Assembly: GCF_030272695.1 (NCBI RefSeq)
Contig: NZ_JARFYN010000019.1
Coordinates: 41,424 to 105,423, forward strand
Length of the DNA: 64,000 nucleotides
From: Martinezella calliandrae
GTDB taxonomy: Bacteria; Pseudomonadota; Alphaproteobacteria; Rhizobiales; Rhizobiaceae
Direction of reading: 5' to 3'
Below are positions 1 through 8,756 of the stretch, piece by piece. Position 1 is the stretch's first letter, and each line of letters starts with the position of its first letter. The notes below the pieces were generated by a model that was not told where the DNA came from, searched no databases, and worked only from the letters and a program-made list of their open reading frames with translations. The translations under genes and the position numbers were made by a program.

Positions 1-70
1 TAAAACCTTATGAAGGTATAGGAAAAACAGTAAAATCTAAAACTCAACTTTCTGATATTGAATGACAATG

Positions 71-104
71 AAAAACGCCGCTCTTCCTTTGGAAGGCGGC
101 GTTT
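71..104 (-). terminator. Rho-independent terminator of the candidate small RNA
   Basis: A 9-bp stem (AAACGCCGC paired with GCGGCGTTT) closes a short loop region and is followed on the minus strand by a T-rich stretch. It ends the structured element that begins near 241. Confidence 0.7.
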
Positions 105-241
105 CAAGCTGGGGGCCGGCTAGCCTGCAAAACGGCACGAGGAACCGCTTGAAATTGCCTGCCAGCCGACCGACCCCACGACCCAGGAGATGCGGCGGAC
201 CTGAGCATCATGGGGTATTTCCACGCCCTTGCGGGCTATCC
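71..241 (-). ncRNA. Candidate structured small RNA with intrinsic terminator
   Basis: Seen: read on the minus strand, a GC-rich island in AT-rich DNA folds into a GCCC-GCAA-GGGC hairpin (near 241-225), a long hairpin pairing ACCCCA with TGGGGT and CTCAGG with CCTGGG (about 217-174), a third pairing GGCTGGC with GCTAGCC (about 167-119), and a terminator stem at 104-73 followed by T residues. No credible reading frame follows this structure. Inference: an independently transcribed trans-acting RNA of about 170 nt. I could not match it to 6S, SRP, RNase P, tmRNA or a named rhizobial family. The 5' end is a guess. Confidence 0.5.
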
Positions 242-686
242 TTGTATGAAACTAAATTTGCGCGAAATCGGAAGAAAATCAACAAATTCTTAATGATAAA
301 AAATCCTCGTTTGCGCGAATGGTTAAAATTCGTGTTTTCGTTCAGTTCTGTCGCCCGCAAAAATAACAATCCAAAAGCGAGTACACCTGAAAATCGAAGA
401 GATAATTATCGTTTTCCTAGCAGGTTCTCACTACAGATATTTGAGCGCATTTGCCTACCATAATGAAAATCATGATACGCATCAGATACCCTCAGTTTTT
501 TACTTAATCAACTTCTTGTCGCTCAAATTTATTGCAGCATACGCATAATAGACATCGTATTTCTATCAATATGGAAAGTATTTATAGGGATTTTCTGGGA
601 CGATTATCGAGCCTATTCTCTTGTGGAATCGGCATGCACATAACCGTGGAACAAAGATTAAAATTTGTTAATCCCTGTTCATAACT
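242..686. other. AT-rich gene-less stretch
   Basis: I see no supportable gene, tRNA or repeat. The DNA is clearly AT-richer than its surroundings. The part next to 241 may hold the promoter of the candidate small RNA. In other rhizobia rpmG is, as I recall, the next gene after pleD; no rpmG-like frame of about 55 codons can be read here on the minus strand. Confidence 0.5.
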
Positions 687-716
687 CAGAAAAGCCCTTA
701 GATATTGAAGGGCCTT
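687..716 (-). terminator. Probable intrinsic terminator of divK-pleD
   Basis: A 6-bp stem (GCCCTT with AAGGGC, 694-699 and 708-713) is followed on the minus strand by TTTT, 25 to 50 bp past the pleD stop codon. The stem is short, so efficiency is uncertain. Confidence 0.5.
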
Positions 717-738
717 GATCTGGTTCGGATCGTTTCGA

Positions 739-2112
739 TCAGGCGGCTGCCGCGACAACCCGGTTGCGGCCCGCGTTTTTGGCCTCGTACAGGGCGCGGT
801 CGGCATGCTTCATCAATTGCTCGGGCGTTTCGACAGTCTCTAAACGGGACGCAATACCGAAGGAAGCCGTAACGTCGAGCGCGATCCCTGACGCCCGCAG
901 CGTGAAGGGCATGGTCTGCACGGCAGCGCGGAGGCGCTCGGCAACGGCGGCGGAAACCTCAGCGGACGTATCCGGCATAACCACCACGAATTCCTCGCCG
1001 CCATAGCGGCAGGCCAGATCGGCGCCGCGCACGGTGGAGCGGATGCGGGCGGCAAACTCCCTCAGCACTTCGTCGCCTGCATCATGGCCATAGGTGTCGT
1101 TCACCTGCTTGAATCGATCGATATCCGTGATCAACACGGAGAGGGGCCGTCCGCGCGTCAAAGAGCGGTTGAAGAGGATCTTTAGGTGATTGTCGAGATA
1201 GCGCCTGTTATTGAGGCCGGTGAGCGCGTCAGTGACAGCAAGCTCGATCGTGTGCTGCACACTGGCACGCAGACGGTCGTTGTATCGTTTGCGGCGGATC
1301 TGGGTCAGGCAGCGGGCAACCAGCTCGTTCGGATCGAGCGGCCGGACGATATAGTCGTTGACGCCGAGATCGAGCGCACGGACGATCATCTCGTCAGCCC
1401 CTTGATCGGTCACCAGCAGCACCGGCAGGAAGCGGGTCCGCTCCAGCGAGCGGAGCTGCGAGCAAAGCCTTAGTGGGTCGTAGCCATCGAAATTCGAATT
1501 GACAATGACGAGCTCGAACGGCTTTTCCGCAGCTTCGACCAGGGCTGCCTGCGGATCGGACGTCACCGCCACCTCTGCGATCGGTTTCAGGGCGCGGATG
1601 ATACGTTCCTGCGAATTGGCGCGGCCGTCGACCAGCAATACTTGGCCGTCCTCGTCGACGCGGCCATCGCCCGAGCGCATCAGGTCGTCGATGCCGAAGT
1701 TGCGAGCCGTCTCGTTACGCATGCGCAACTCATCGCTCAGCGTCTTCAGGCGCAACAGGCTTTTGACCCGCGAAATGAGTTGCAGGTCGTTTACCGGTTT
1801 GGTCAGAAAATCGTCGGCGCCAGCTTTCAGGCCACGCACGCGATCTGCCGGATAATCGAGCGCCGTGACCATGACCACGGGAATATGTGTTGTGCGTGGA
1901 TCAGACTTCAGCCGCTCACAGACCTCGAAACCATCCATGCCAGGCATCATGATGTCGAGCAGGATGAGATCGACTTGCGTGCTCTCGCAGATGGCGAGTG
2001 CCTTCAAGCCGTCTTCCGCCGTTAGCACGTCGAAATACTCGGCCAGCAGCCGCGCTTCGAGCAGCTTTACGTTAGCGGGAACATCGTCAACCACCAGGAT
2101 ACGCGCGGTCAT
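739..2112 (-). CDS. pleD: Response regulator / diguanylate cyclase PleD
   Basis: PleD makes cyclic di-GMP from two GTP when its first receiver is phosphorylated, and steers polar development in alphaproteobacteria. The 457-residue product has receiver 1 (phosphoacceptor Asp53 in LILLD), a degenerate receiver 2 in which the acidic site reads VIVNSN, and a C-terminal GGDEF domain with an intact GGEEF active site and an RGAD inhibitory site just before it, so product feedback should work. I chose the ATG at 2112 because the protein then begins MTARILVVDD as in the family; an upstream in-frame start would add 41 unrelated residues inside divK. It lies 16 bp after divK, so the two are almost certainly one transcript. 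Confidence 0.95.
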   Translation of the reverse strand: MTARILVVDDVPANVKLLEARLLAEYFDVLTAEDGLKALAICESTQVDLILLDIMMPGMDGFEVCERLKSDPRTTHIPVVMVTALDYPADRVRGLKAGADDFLTKPVNDLQLISRVKSLLRLKTLSDELRMRNETARNFGIDDLMRSGDGRVDEDGQVLLVDGRANSQERIIRALKPIAEVAVTSDPQAALVEAAEKPFELVIVNSNFDGYDPLRLCSQLRSLERTRFLPVLLVTDQGADEMIVRALDLGVNDYIVRPLDPNELVARCLTQIRRKRYNDRLRASVQHTIELAVTDALTGLNNRRYLDNHLKILFNRSLTRGRPLSVLITDIDRFKQVNDTYGHDAGDEVLREFAARIRSTVRGADLACRYGGEEFVVVMPDTSAEVSAAVAERLRAAVQTMPFTLRASGIALDVTASFGIASRLETVETPEQLMKHADRALYEAKNAGRNRVVAAAA

Positions 2113-2128
2113 AAGTCTTTCCCCGCGC

Positions 2129-2500
2129 TCAGGCGTCGCCCAAATAAGTCTTGATGGTCTCGATGAATTTCGGGACAGAGATCGGTTTGGAGACATAGGC
2201 CTCGCAGCCGCCTTGACGAATACGCTCCTCGTCACCCTTCATCGCAAAGGCCGTGACCGCGATCACCGGGATGACGTGCAAATCATCGTCTTCCTTCAGC
2301 CACTTCGTCACCTCGAGCCCGGAGACTTCTGGAAGCTGGATATCCATGAGGATCAGGTCCGGGCGATGTTTTCGAGCGAGATCAAGCGCTTCCATACCGT
2401 TTCTGGTCTGGATCGTCGTGTAGCCGGACGCCTCGATCAGATCGCGAAAGAGCTTCATATTGAGCTCGTTGTCTTCTACAATCATCACCTGCTTAGGCAT
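2129..2500 (-). CDS. divK: Single-domain response regulator DivK
   Basis: DivK is a stand-alone receiver that carries the phosphorylation state of the DivJ/PleC histidine kinases to DivL-CckA and PleD, controlling CtrA and asymmetric division. The 123-residue product has the acidic pocket VED near residue 10, phosphoacceptor Asp53 (ILMD) and the conserved Lys of VSKP. The start at 2500 gives MPKQVMIVED, the normal family N-terminus. It heads the divK-pleD operon. Two GANTC sites (2564-2568, 2580-2584), targets of the CcrM methylase, lie in the upstream region shared with the divergent DUF3572 gene; methylation control is possible but unproven. Confidence 0.95.
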   Translation of the reverse strand: MPKQVMIVEDNELNMKLFRDLIEASGYTTIQTRNGMEALDLARKHRPDLILMDIQLPEVSGLEVTKWLKEDDDLHVIPVIAVTAFAMKGDEERIRQGGCEAYVSKPISVPKFIETIKTYLGDA

Positions 2501-2631
2501 GGAGAGCTGTCCCTGCATCCGGTATTGCATCCATTCTATGAAAATATAACGTCGCGAGAAATCGATTCCAGAAATACTTGAATCCGACGCTAGCGGCATT
2601 TGGTTGAAAAATAGGTAACTTACCGCTCAAA

Positions 2632-2940
2632 ATGCAAAGCAACTTCAAGAACCCAAAGAAGGCGGCCGCCGATCCGCAGGAAACCGCGATCGCCGTACTT
2701 GGCTGGCTCGCCAATGAGCCGGATATGTTTGGCCGCTTCCTAGCCCTTACCGGCGTCGAACCGGCGCAAGTGCGCGATGCCATCAACGAACCTGCATTTC
2801 TGGCAGGCATGCTGGATTTTCTGATGAACCACGAGCCGACATTGCTTGCTTTCTGCCAGGCAAGCGGCATCGCGCCCGAATCGGTTGCCGCGGCTTCAGC
2901 GCATTTCTCGCCGCCCGGTCTTTCCTCTGGGGAATATTGA
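2632..2940 (+). CDS. DUF3572 family protein
   Basis: A 102-residue acidic, mostly helical protein without signal peptide or membrane segment. Composition and patterns such as AIAVLGWLANEPDMFGRFL and LDFLMNHEPTLLAFC match the DUF3572 family, which in rhizobia sits next to divK; no function is established. It is divergent from divK with 131 bp between, and its TGA is 2 bp before the next ATG, so it is probably translated together with the HAD-like gene. Confidence 0.8.
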   Translation: MQSNFKNPKKAAADPQETAIAVLGWLANEPDMFGRFLALTGVEPAQVRDAINEPAFLAGMLDFLMNHEPTLLAFCQASGIAPESVAAASAHFSPPGLSSGEY

Positions 2941-2942
2941 CC

Positions 2943-3593
2943 ATGGATACTGCTGCAATCGAACTGGACACATCGCATGTCCGCCTCGGAGACCGGCCGC
3001 TGATCGTCTGCGATGTCGATGATGTCGTGCTCCACTTCTTCGCGCCTTTCCTGAACTACCTGGATAGTGAAGGCCATGAATTCCTGCCGCGTTCCTTCCG
3101 GCTGACCGGCAACGTCATTTCGAAGGCGAGCGGCAAGGCGCTGGAAGAAAAAGAAGTCCGTCGGTTGATCGATGCCTTTTTCGAAGCGCAGGAGCAGTGG
3201 CAGATGCCCTTCGATCGGGTCATCGACACCCTGGGCGGCTTCTCCAAGAACGCCGATATTGTCTTCCTCACCGCTATGCCGCCGCAATTCTGGACCCAGC
3301 GACGCCGCCTTCTCGACCGGCTCGGCCTCGCCTATCCGCTGCTCGCCTCGCTGCAACCCAAGGGACCGATCGTGCAGGCCCTGCATGGCGATCGCACCTT
3401 GCCTGTTACCTTCATCGACGATATGGCGCACAATCTGCATTCGGTTCGCGACCATGTAGCAACCTGCCTTCTCATCAACCTGAAGCCGGATTCGATCGTC
3501 CACCGCATGGCGCCGGCTGCCGCGGCGGATATACCCCAGGCGAATGAGTGGGCTCAGGCGGAGCCGTTGATCCACGCCCACATCGCCGGCTGA
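2943..3593 (+). CDS. HAD-like hydrolase family protein
   Basis: The 216-residue product has motifs of the haloacid dehalogenase fold: motif I as CDVDDVV near residue 25, a Thr after a hydrophobic strand in FLTAMP, and an acidic motif IV in FIDDMAHN. Substrate unknown. I start at ATG 2943, two bases past the DUF3572 stop; a TTG at 2937 is in frame but overlaps that stop. Spacing implies co-transcription with the DUF3572 gene. Confidence 0.75.
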   Translation: MDTAAIELDTSHVRLGDRPLIVCDVDDVVLHFFAPFLNYLDSEGHEFLPRSFRLTGNVISKASGKALEEKEVRRLIDAFFEAQEQWQMPFDRVIDTLGGFSKNADIVFLTAMPPQFWTQRRRLLDRLGLAYPLLASLQPKGPIVQALHGDRTLPVTFIDDMAHNLHSVRDHVATCLLINLKPDSIVHRMAPAAAADIPQANEWAQAEPLIHAHIAG

Positions 3594-3610
3594 GAACCCC
3601 CGCGCCGGCA

Positions 3611-4192
3611 TCAGAGAACGAGGCGCATCAAGGGACGCCCGTCCTTTCGTTTTGCGACTTCGGAAAATCCGGCCGCCTCGAATATCCGCAGCGAGCCGAC
3701 GTAGAGACCGACCGATTTCGACTGTTTCGTCCGTTCGATCGGACAGCCTTCGAGAATGCGCGCACCCGAGGTCGTGGCAAAATTCACCGCCTCCGACAGC
3801 ATGCGATGGCTGTATCCCTTGCCACGATCACGCGAATTCATGAAAAAGCAGCTCACGGCCCAAACCGAGCTGCCTTCGGCATCGGCCGGATCGAGCGGCC
3901 GTGATACGGTTTTCGGCGAATTCCACATCGGTAGTTCCGATCGAGGACCTACCTGCGCCCAGGCGATCGGACGCTGGCCGATATAGCCGAGAAGGCCGGG
4001 CGGCGGGCCCTTTGTGACACGAGCCCGCATGAATTCCTTCTTCGCATCGCCATCCATCGTCTTCCGCTCTGAGGTCGGAATCCGGAAATGGGTGCACCAG
4101 CAGCCATAACAGGCGCCACTTGGCCCGAAAAGCGTTTCGAAATCGCCCCAGCGATCGGCCGTCAAAGGCACTGCTTTCAATTCCACCAGCAT
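3611..4192 (-). CDS. GNAT family N-acetyltransferase
   Basis: A 193-residue cytoplasmic protein. The acetyl-CoA loop is recognisable as SRDRGKGYSHRML (R-x-x-G-x-G/S type) near residue 120, followed by the helix and a final strand IFEAAGFSEVAKR typical of GNAT enzymes. An early Cys-rich segment, GACYGCWCTHF, occurs in a rhizobial subgroup annotated only as acetyltransferases. Acceptor unknown. It is convergent with the HAD-like gene and divergent from dinB. Confidence 0.75.
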   Translation of the reverse strand: MLVELKAVPLTADRWGDFETLFGPSGACYGCWCTHFRIPTSERKTMDGDAKKEFMRARVTKGPPPGLLGYIGQRPIAWAQVGPRSELPMWNSPKTVSRPLDPADAEGSSVWAVSCFFMNSRDRGKGYSHRMLSEAVNFATTSGARILEGCPIERTKQSKSVGLYVGSLRIFEAAGFSEVAKRKDGRPLMRLVL

Positions 4193-4248
4193 CTCCTCCC
4201 GCTGCTTTCCGTCTTGAGACTCACGAATTTAAAACATAAGGTAGCTAT

Positions 4249-4263
4249 GTTCAATTTTTGTTC
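4249..4263 (+). promoter_or_regulatory. LexA (SOS) operator of dinB
   Basis: Exact direct repeat GTTC-N7-GTTC with an all A/T spacer. This is the established LexA site of Rhizobiaceae and other alphaproteobacteria. It lies 7 bp before the dinB start chosen here, so repressor would block the promoter or start region directly. Confidence 0.85.
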
Positions 4264-4270
4264 TATTTTT

Positions 4271-5560
4271 ATGACCAGCGCGCCAGATAAAGTTTCCGGT
4301 TTTTGCCGCGATTGCTTGAGCGAGCAATCCCCCGAGCGCACGCGTTGCCGGGCCTGCGGCAGTCCGCGCCTGGTCTATCATCGCGAGCTCTATGGCCTGA
4401 CGCTCGCGCATATCGATTGCGATGCCTTCTATGCGTCGATCGAGAAGCGCGACAATCCGGAACTGGCCGACAGGCCGGTCATCATCGGCGGCGGCAAACG
4501 TGGCGTCGTGTCCACCGCCTGCTACATCGCCCGCATCCATGGCGTCCGGTCGGCCATGCCGATGTTCAGAGCGCTCGAGGCCTGCCCGCAGGCGGTCGTC
4601 ATCCGCCCGAACATGGAAAAATATGTCCGCGTCGGTCGCGAGGTGCGCGCGCTGATGCTGGAGCTGACACCGCTGGTACAGCCGCTTTCGATCGACGAGG
4701 CCTTTCTGGAGCTCGATGGTACGCAGCGCCTGCATCATGATCCCCCGGCTCGTATCCTTGCAAAATTCGCCAAGCGCATCGAAAGCGAGATCGGCATCAC
4801 CATTTCCGTCGGCCTTTCCTACTGCAAGTTCCTCGCCAAGGTCGCCTCCGACCTGCAGAAGCCGCGTGGATTTTCCGTCATCGGGCGGCAGGAGGCCATC
4901 TCGTTTCTGGAACCACGGCCGGTGACCACAATATGGGGCGTCGGCAAGGCTTTCGCGGCGACGCTGGAAAGCGACGGCATCCGCACTATTGGCCAATTGC
5001 AGACGATGGAGGAAGGCGACCTCATGCGCCGCTACGGCGTTATCGGCCAGCGACTTTCCCGTCTGTCGCGCGGCATCGACGACCGCACAGTGCATCCGAA
5101 CGAGGCGGCAAAGAGCGTATCGTCGGAGACGACCTTTTTCGACGACATTTCCCGCCACGACGATCTGGTGCCGATTTTGCGCGATCTGTCGGAGAAGGTA
5201 TCGCGCCGCCTCAAGCGCAGCGGCATCGCCGGGCGAACTGTCGTGCTGAAGCTGAAGACTGCGGATTTCAAAAGCCGTACCCGCAACCGCCGGCTCGAGG
5301 ACCCGACGCAGCTTGCCGACCGCATTTTCCGCACCGGCTTGCGACTGCTCGAGCATGAGACCGACGGAACCAAGTTTCGCCTCATCGGCATCGGGGTCAC
5401 CGACCTCTGCGACGCTGCCCGCGCCGACCCTCCCGATCTGGTTGACGAACAGGCGATGCGCCGGGCCGCGGCGGAAGCGGCGATGGACAAGCTCAGGGAA
5501 AAATTCGGCAACAAGACAGTCGAAACCGGCTATACATTCAGCGGCAAGCGCGAGAGCTGA
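4271..5560 (+). CDS. dinB: DNA polymerase IV (Y-family, error-prone)
   Basis: Translesion polymerase that extends mismatched or damaged primers under SOS stress. The 429-residue protein has the palm signature AHIDCDAFYASIE, the second catalytic block SIDEAFLEL, a thumb helix-hairpin-helix (WGVGKAFAATLES) and a little-finger domain. Ahead of the core is a C-x2-C...C-x2-C knuckle (CRDC, CRAC; residues about 15-35), absent from E. coli DinB but common in rhizobial ones. An in-frame ATG at 4247 with an AAGG upstream is possible, but it overlaps the LexA operator, so I prefer 4271. It converges on, and overlaps by 31 bp, the gene at 5530. Confidence 0.9.
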   Translation: MTSAPDKVSGFCRDCLSEQSPERTRCRACGSPRLVYHRELYGLTLAHIDCDAFYASIEKRDNPELADRPVIIGGGKRGVVSTACYIARIHGVRSAMPMFRALEACPQAVVIRPNMEKYVRVGREVRALMLELTPLVQPLSIDEAFLELDGTQRLHHDPPARILAKFAKRIESEIGITISVGLSYCKFLAKVASDLQKPRGFSVIGRQEAISFLEPRPVTTIWGVGKAFAATLESDGIRTIGQLQTMEEGDLMRRYGVIGQRLSRLSRGIDDRTVHPNEAAKSVSSETTFFDDISRHDDLVPILRDLSEKVSRRLKRSGIAGRTVVLKLKTADFKSRTRNRRLEDPTQLADRIFRTGLRLLEHETDGTKFRLIGIGVTDLCDAARADPPDLVDEQAMRRAAAEAAMDKLREKFGNKTVETGYTFSGKRES

Positions 5561-7293
5561 ACCATCGCCGGCAGCATGTCCGTCTCTTCATCGAAAAGTG
5601 CCGCGCGATTGGCGAGCGCCTGCTCGTAGTCCGGCCTGATCGAGATCGCCTTTTCATAACTCGCCAGCGCCTCGTCGGAGCGCCCCAGGCGGCGTAGCGC
5701 GTTTCCCTTGTTGTTATAGGCAATCGCATGATTTGGCTCGAGGGCGATCGCCTGATCATAGCGGACGATGGCGCCTTCGAAATCCCTGACCGCGGCGAGA
5801 AGATTGCCGTAGGTGCAATGGGCTGCGGCTGAGTCGGGGCGAAGCTCCAACGCCCGCCCGATCTCGGCCTCAGCCTCCTTCGCCTCCCCGCGCAGCAGCA
5901 GGAGTATGCTCAGCCGATGTGCTGCATCGAAGTCTCCGGGGTTTTCGGCGATCGCAGCGCGACATTGCTTTTCTGCCTCGGCGCGGTCGATGGCACCTTG
6001 ACTGTCGGTCACGGTGTCCGTGACCGCGTCATCGGATGTGATTGCCTGCCATAGCATCCGCGACGCCACAATTTCGCGGTAGAGCGCCAGGGCATCCTTG
6101 TGTAACGGCTCGATCGCGAGAACCTGTCGGCAGCCTATCTCGGCATTGGCCAGATCGCCGGCTGAATACAGGCTTTTGATGCGGGCAATGACGAACGGCA
6201 GGCAATGCGGGTCCAGCCGCTCGCCGAGATTCCGCCCCGTCCTGGTGTCGATCCGGAAGCGCTCGATCCGCCGGCTGACCGAACCGAAAATAAACTTGTG
6301 CTCATAATTGCCGGGTCCGAGATCGTAGATGCGAAAGCCGCTCTCTATCGCCCAGCGGATCGTATGGGCATGTACCATCAGGCCCGGCGACAGGCCTCGG
6401 ATCGAGACATCGCGCCCGCTCAGGAAACAGAGCAAGCTCTTTCTGGGGCGATCGATAAGGACGGCGGAGGCCGCTATCGGCACCTGGTCATGCCAGAGAA
6501 TCGGTAGAAAAAGACCGCCGCTGCGCAAGCAATCCGGTAGAATGGCGTGCGAGTTGTCGAGAACATAGCGCGTGTAGCCAGGATTGCGCCTTCCCCATTG
6601 CCTTTCCCAAAGGCTGAGCAGCGTCGCCAAATCCGCTTCGATGGTCTCGGCGTTGCCGTGGGTCACCCGGAATCCCGCGGCCCCATCCAGCTGACGCAGG
6701 CAATGACGGATGTTCCGCCGCGCCCGCCAATGCAATTTGTCACGAAGGAACGAGCCGAAATCCGCCGGCAGCGTCACATGGACATGGATTTCCGGATCGA
6801 TCCGCTCGGCCGCATCCGAAATCTGCGCAGGGCGCTTGACCCTGTCGCCGACAAAGTCCGCCGGCGGAAAATGCTCGAGGAATGACCCGATCCGCGCAGA
6901 CGACCGATCGATATCGTCAAGATGCAGGCTGGACCAGTGAAAAGAGCGAACGCAATCAGCAAAGGCTGGGACGGCAGCATTGGCGAAGGCGGGATCGCAG
7001 AGAATACCGGTATAGGAGGCAAAATAGGAGCCGCCCAGGACGATGGTGTTGTAGAAGCCTTTGCCCCGGTCCAATCCGGTGCCAAGCTGGATCGGGAAGA
7101 AGGCCACATAGGCGCCTTCAGCATCTTCCCTTGCAGCCAATACCATCCAGGGCAGAGAACGCGAGGCAAACCAGCTCGATATCCAGGTCCAGGACAAGAA
7201 GCACTGCGCTTCCGGGTCGATCTCATAGATCCGATCCCAGTTGTCTTTCAGCGCTTGCAGATCTTCCAGCTTTTCGATCACGTCCACATGCAT
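5530..7293 (-). CDS. GNAT-fold (CelD/BcsL-like) acyltransferase fused to TPR repeats
   Basis: A 587-residue protein. The first 350 residues look like the CelD/BcsL, FemAB-type double GNAT fold: a conserved region around WRARRNIRHCLRQLDG and the C-terminal block RWAIESGFRIYDLGPGNYEHKFIFG. Residues about 370-570 form at least four tetratricopeptide units (for example AAHCTYGNLLAAVRDFEGA and AIAYNNKGNALRRLG). The family is linked to exopolysaccharide or cell-surface acylation, but no polysaccharide genes lie nearby, so the substrate is open. No signal peptide or membrane span. Its 3' end overlaps convergent dinB. Confidence 0.75.
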   Translation of the reverse strand: MHVDVIEKLEDLQALKDNWDRIYEIDPEAQCFLSWTWISSWFASRSLPWMVLAAREDAEGAYVAFFPIQLGTGLDRGKGFYNTIVLGGSYFASYTGILCDPAFANAAVPAFADCVRSFHWSSLHLDDIDRSSARIGSFLEHFPPADFVGDRVKRPAQISDAAERIDPEIHVHVTLPADFGSFLRDKLHWRARRNIRHCLRQLDGAAGFRVTHGNAETIEADLATLLSLWERQWGRRNPGYTRYVLDNSHAILPDCLRSGGLFLPILWHDQVPIAASAVLIDRPRKSLLCFLSGRDVSIRGLSPGLMVHAHTIRWAIESGFRIYDLGPGNYEHKFIFGSVSRRIERFRIDTRTGRNLGERLDPHCLPFVIARIKSLYSAGDLANAEIGCRQVLAIEPLHKDALALYREIVASRMLWQAITSDDAVTDTVTDSQGAIDRAEAEKQCRAAIAENPGDFDAAHRLSILLLLRGEAKEAEAEIGRALELRPDSAAAHCTYGNLLAAVRDFEGAIVRYDQAIALEPNHAIAYNNKGNALRRLGRSDEALASYEKAISIRPDYEQALANRAALFDEETDMLPAMVQLSRLPLNV

Positions 7294-7493
7294 GTCGAAC
7301 GCCCGCCCGGTTCCCCATCCTGCAATTTAAGATACACATAAAATACATTCTGTAGCAATTGCGACTATCGGGCAGGCCTTTGCCGGATGAAACGCCCAAA
7401 AAGCAATTTAAGCGGATGGCATGCCTTCAAGTCTTCCTTAAACTTCGAAGTCTAACCTGCGGCGATACGAGTATTGCGTTTTGGTATGTTTAT

Positions 7494-8756
7494 ATGACGT
7501 CGCGTTTTCTTTTCGGACTTGGCCTGTTGTCGGCCACAGCCCTCATTCATCCTGCCTTTGGCGCGGAAGATGCCCGCACATTACAGATCGTCGTGTCGAA
7601 GGACCAGCAATCGCTTGCCGTCTTTGACGGCGACAAGGTGGTGGCGACGTCGAAGGTTTCGACCGGCAAACGCGGTCACGCGACACCGAGCGGAATCTTC
7701 TCCATTCTGGAGAAGGAGGTCTATCACGAGTCTAATCTCTATTCGGATTCTCCGATGCCCTTCATGCAGCGGCTAACCTGGTCTGGCATCGCACTGCACG
7801 AATCCAGTTCGGTACCGACTTATCCTGCCTCGCATGGCTGCGTGCGCATGCCCAAGGCTTTCGCCAAGATGCTCTACCAGATGACCGAGCGCGGCGTGCA
7901 TGTCGTCATCGCCGATCAGCCGCTGGTGCCGCAGCTTTTCGAACATGCCATGCTGTTCCAGCCCGAAGCCGTCCCCGCCTCTGTTCTGTTTTCCGATCTT
8001 GAACTGCGCCCGACGACGGCCTTCCTAACGCAAGCACAGCCGGTGCAGGTCGCCACCAACGACGTCGCTGCCCTGCCCATGCCAAAGCCTACACAGGCGG
8101 CACCCGTCGATGCGGCGCCGCTCGGCATCCTCATCACCCGCCGGGGTCTGCGCGAAAATGTCCGCGACCTGCAGGGGCTGCTGAACGGCATCGGTTTTGC
8201 GACCGGGACACCGGACGGGATGCTCGGACCGGCGACTGTGCAGGCGATCGAGGACTTCAAGAAAGCGCATAACATCAAGACATCGGGCGGACTGGTGAGC
8301 CCGGCTTTGATGAAGGCCGTCTACAACGTTGCCGGCAAGGGCGAGCCGCCGAACGGCGAAATCATGGTTCGCCAGAACTTCAAGCCGCTATTTGACGCTC
8401 CCGCTGTCATCGCCGAGCCCCAGGAAGCGCTCGGCACGCATTTCTTCACCGCCCATACGATCGACAAGGTGAACGGCAAAGCGGACTGGTTTGGCGTGAC
8501 GCTGGAAGACGATCTTTCCAAGGAAACGAAAAAGCGGCTGGGCATCACCAGCGAGGCGCAAGCGGAATCGCCAGACGCCACCGATCGTGCGCTCGATCGC
8601 ATCACGATACCCAATGACATTAGGCGCAAGATCGAGGACCTACTGACGGCCGGCTCGTCGCTGACGATTTCCGACACCGGCATCGGCCCGGAAACCGGCG
8701 ACCAGACCGATTTCATCACCATCACCAATCGCGGCGCCCTTGGGAAAAAGGGCTAG
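7494..8756 (+). CDS. Periplasmic L,D-transpeptidase (YkuD) with peptidoglycan-binding domain
   Basis: Forms 3-3 peptidoglycan cross-links or anchors proteins to the wall. The 420-residue product has a signal peptide (FLFGLGLLSATALIHPAFGA, residues 4-23), a YkuD domain to about residue 165 with the catalytic motif SHGCVR (nucleophile Cys116), and a PG_binding_1 domain near residues 235-285 (NVRDLQGLLNGIGFATGTPDG). The remaining C-terminus is unassigned. ATG 7494 is chosen because it places the signal peptide at the N-terminus; upstream in-frame starts would bury it. The stop shares a CTAG tetranucleotide with the convergent dnaE stop. Confidence 0.9.
   Translation: MTSRFLFGLGLLSATALIHPAFGAEDARTLQIVVSKDQQSLAVFDGDKVVATSKVSTGKRGHATPSGIFSILEKEVYHESNLYSDSPMPFMQRLTWSGIALHESSSVPTYPASHGCVRMPKAFAKMLYQMTERGVHVVIADQPLVPQLFEHAMLFQPEAVPASVLFSDLELRPTTAFLTQAQPVQVATNDVAALPMPKPTQAAPVDAAPLGILITRRGLRENVRDLQGLLNGIGFATGTPDGMLGPATVQAIEDFKKAHNIKTSGGLVSPALMKAVYNVAGKGEPPNGEIMVRQNFKPLFDAPAVIAEPQEALGTHFFTAHTIDKVNGKADWFGVTLEDDLSKETKKRLGITSEAQAESPDATDRALDRITIPNDIRRKIEDLLTAGSSLTISDTGIGPETGDQTDFITITNRGALGKKG

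Noticed and set aside
62..463. 133-codon open frame at the left edge
   Set aside because: It runs across the terminator and hairpins of the candidate small RNA and has no protein-like pattern.
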